Assembly: GCA_949299615.1 (NCBI GenBank)
Contig: CASGBM010000003.1
Location: 1-43,109 of the forward strand
Origin: an uncultured Eubacteriales bacterium
GTDB taxonomy: Bacteria > Bacillota > Clostridia > UBA1381 > UBA9506
Direction: 5' to 3'
Length of the DNA stretch: 43,109 nucleotides
Shown: positions 42,269-43,109 of the stretch, in pieces
Layout of the letters: every line of letters starts with the position of its first letter
Position numbering within the stretch: the first letter of the stretch is position 1
Notes under the pieces: model-generated
Databases searched by the model: none
Told to the model about the DNA's origin: nothing
What the model saw: the letters and a program-made list of their open reading frames with translations, nothing else
Position numbers and translations under genes: made by a program

Positions 42269-42982
42269 ATGATTCGAGTAACCATTTTTAACGAACATAT
42301 CCATGAAAAAACAGAAGAAGCCGTACAAAAAGTTTATCCCCATGGAATTCATGGTGCGATAAAAGAATTTTTAGAAGGTGAGAATGTAGTCGTCCGTACC
42401 TGTACGTTAGATGATCCGGAATGCGGACTTACAAATGAAATCCTTCGGGATACAGATGTTTTAATTTGGTGGGCGCATGTGGGGCATGAAAAAGTGCCTG
42501 ATGAAGTTGCACAGCGTGTGCAGGAGGCGGTATTAAAAGGCATGGGCGCCATTTTCCTGCATTCTGCGCATAAATCAAAGCCATTCATGCGTCTTTTGGG
42601 AACGACCGGAAATTTAAGCTGGCACGAATCCGGTACGAAAGAAAGAATTTGGGTGGTTTCTCCGTCCAGCCAAATTGCGAAAGGTCTGGGAGAATATTTT
42701 GAAATTCCGAACGAAGAGACTTATGCGGAACCATTTGATATTCCGCAGCCGGACCGTCTGATTTTTATTGGCTGGTATACATCGGGAGAAGTGTTCCGCA
42801 GCGGTTGCTGTTATAACCGTGGAAATGGTAAAATATTTTATTTCCAACCGGGTCATGAAACATTTCCGATTTTTTATCAAAAAGAAGTCCAGACCGTAAT
42901 TCGCAATGCAGTGGAATGGGCAGCTCCGGTAAAAAGGATAGAACAGCTGGATTGTCCCCATACGAAGCCAATTGAGAAATAA
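42269..42982 (+). CDS. ThuA-like protein (trehalose utilisation family, PF06283)
   Basis: A 237-residue protein with the glutamine-amidotransferase-like fold of ThuA. TDVLIWWAHVGHEKV, AIFLHSAHKSKPF, a mid segment with WHESGTKERIWVV, and the closing GNGKIFYFQPGHETFPIFY are typical. In Sinorhizobium, ThuA works with ThuB, a Gfo/Idh/MocA enzyme, on 3-keto forms of trehalose, maltitol and sucrose, though its own reaction is not fully settled. Here it closes a cluster of three such oxidoreductases. ATG 42269 follows GAAAGGAG. It is 226 bases from the preceding gene. Confidence 0.9.
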   Translation: MIRVTIFNEHIHEKTEEAVQKVYPHGIHGAIKEFLEGENVVVRTCTLDDPECGLTNEILRDTDVLIWWAHVGHEKVPDEVAQRVQEAVLKGMGAIFLHSAHKSKPFMRLLGTTGNLSWHESGTKERIWVVSPSSQIAKGLGEYFEIPNEETYAEPFDIPQPDRLIFIGWYTSGEVFRSGCCYNRGNGKIFYFQPGHETFPIFYQKEVQTVIRNAVEWAAPVKRIEQLDCPHTKPIEK

Positions 42983-42984
42983 GC

Positions 42985-43012
42985 AAAAAGGTCATCCCAA
43001 ATCGGGATGACC
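42985..43012 (-). terminator. Intrinsic terminator for a - strand gene beyond the right edge
   Basis: Nine-pair stem GGTCATCCC (42990-42998) with GGGATGACC (43004-43012). On the minus strand it ends in five T (42985-42989). It begins directly after the inverted copy of the 13-base tag (43013-43025). It does not look functional for the + strand gene, since no T-run follows on that strand. Confidence 0.8.
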
Positions 43013-43106
43013 TCAGACTGTAGATAATGTCTACTGAACAAATGGTTTTGCGAAACCATTTGTGTGAAATTTACAATTTCACACCTAAAAACAGCATTAA
43101 AATGCT
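43013..43106. repeat. Tag plus tandem small palindromes at the right edge
   Basis: The stretch holds the 13-base tag TCAGACTGTAGAT (43013-43025, the complement of 86-98), a small hairpin GTAGA/TCTAC (43020-43034), an 11-pair palindrome (43038-43048 with 43053-43063), a nine-pair palindrome (43062-43070 with 43076-43084) and a six-pair palindrome (43093-43098 with 43101-43106). No open reading frame is supported here. Confidence 0.7.
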
Positions 43107-43109
43107 ATT

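Noticed and set aside
42985-43012. Terminator for the ThuA-like gene on the + strand
   Set aside because: The stem is followed on the + strand by TCAGACTG, with no T-run. The T-tract exists only on the minus strand.
1-43109. CRISPR array, insertion sequence or prophage
   Set aside because: No regularly spaced direct repeats, transposase, integrase or phage structural gene was recognised anywhere in the window.

Overview
The window looks like chromosomal DNA of a low-to-moderate GC Gram-positive anaerobe, most likely a gut-type member of the Clostridia. The reasons are AT-rich intergenic DNA with clear TTGACA/TATAAT promoters, strong GGAGG-type ribosome sites, many TTG start codons, split transketolase genes, the cysE-cysS-mini-RNase III order, a CpsD/CpsB-type tyrosine kinase and PHP phosphatase, and B12-dependent diol/glycerol dehydratase genes. 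The genus cannot be settled from the sequence. No phage, insertion sequence, CRISPR array or rRNA was seen.

Region 1 (about 270-20070, + strand) is a complete Wzx/Wzy-type surface polysaccharide locus. A promoter at 274-302 precedes a chain-length regulator, tyrosine kinase, PHP phosphatase, VanZ-like protein, initiating phosphoglycosyl transferase, sugar epimerase, four GT-2/GT-4 glycosyltransferases, an EpsG-like polymerase and a Wzx flippase. These are followed by a GT42/DUF115-like transferase, a second epimerase, a CMP-sugar synthetase-like protein, the three UDP-N-acetyl-L-fucosamine genes (FnlA/B/C = CapE/F/G), a nucleotidyltransferase-fold protein and a MATE transporter. A 50-base palindrome closes the locus.

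Region 2 (20117-28551, - strand) holds a ZIP metal transporter, an operon for adenosylcobalamin-dependent diol/glycerol dehydratase (three subunits, two reactivase subunits and a PduO-type adenosyltransferase), and a PutP-type sodium symporter. Region 3 (28679-35714, - strand) is housekeeping: a CAU-anticodon tRNA, split transketolase with a YitT-family membrane protein, mini-RNase III, a small acidic unknown protein, cysS, cysE and a cytidylate-kinase-like protein.

Region 4 (35762-42982, + strand) is a LacI-regulated catabolic cluster. It has three Gfo/Idh/MocA oxidoreductases, two metal-dependent TIM-barrel isomerases/epimerases and a ThuA-like protein, with no sugar kinase. This suggests chemistry on unphosphorylated sugars or glycosides, for example 3-keto intermediates. 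Both ends of the window carry the same 13-base tag followed by a terminator, in opposite orientations. Two genes (a GT-2 transferase and the LacI regulator) appear to start at AUA codons, because no canonical start preserves their conserved N-termini.
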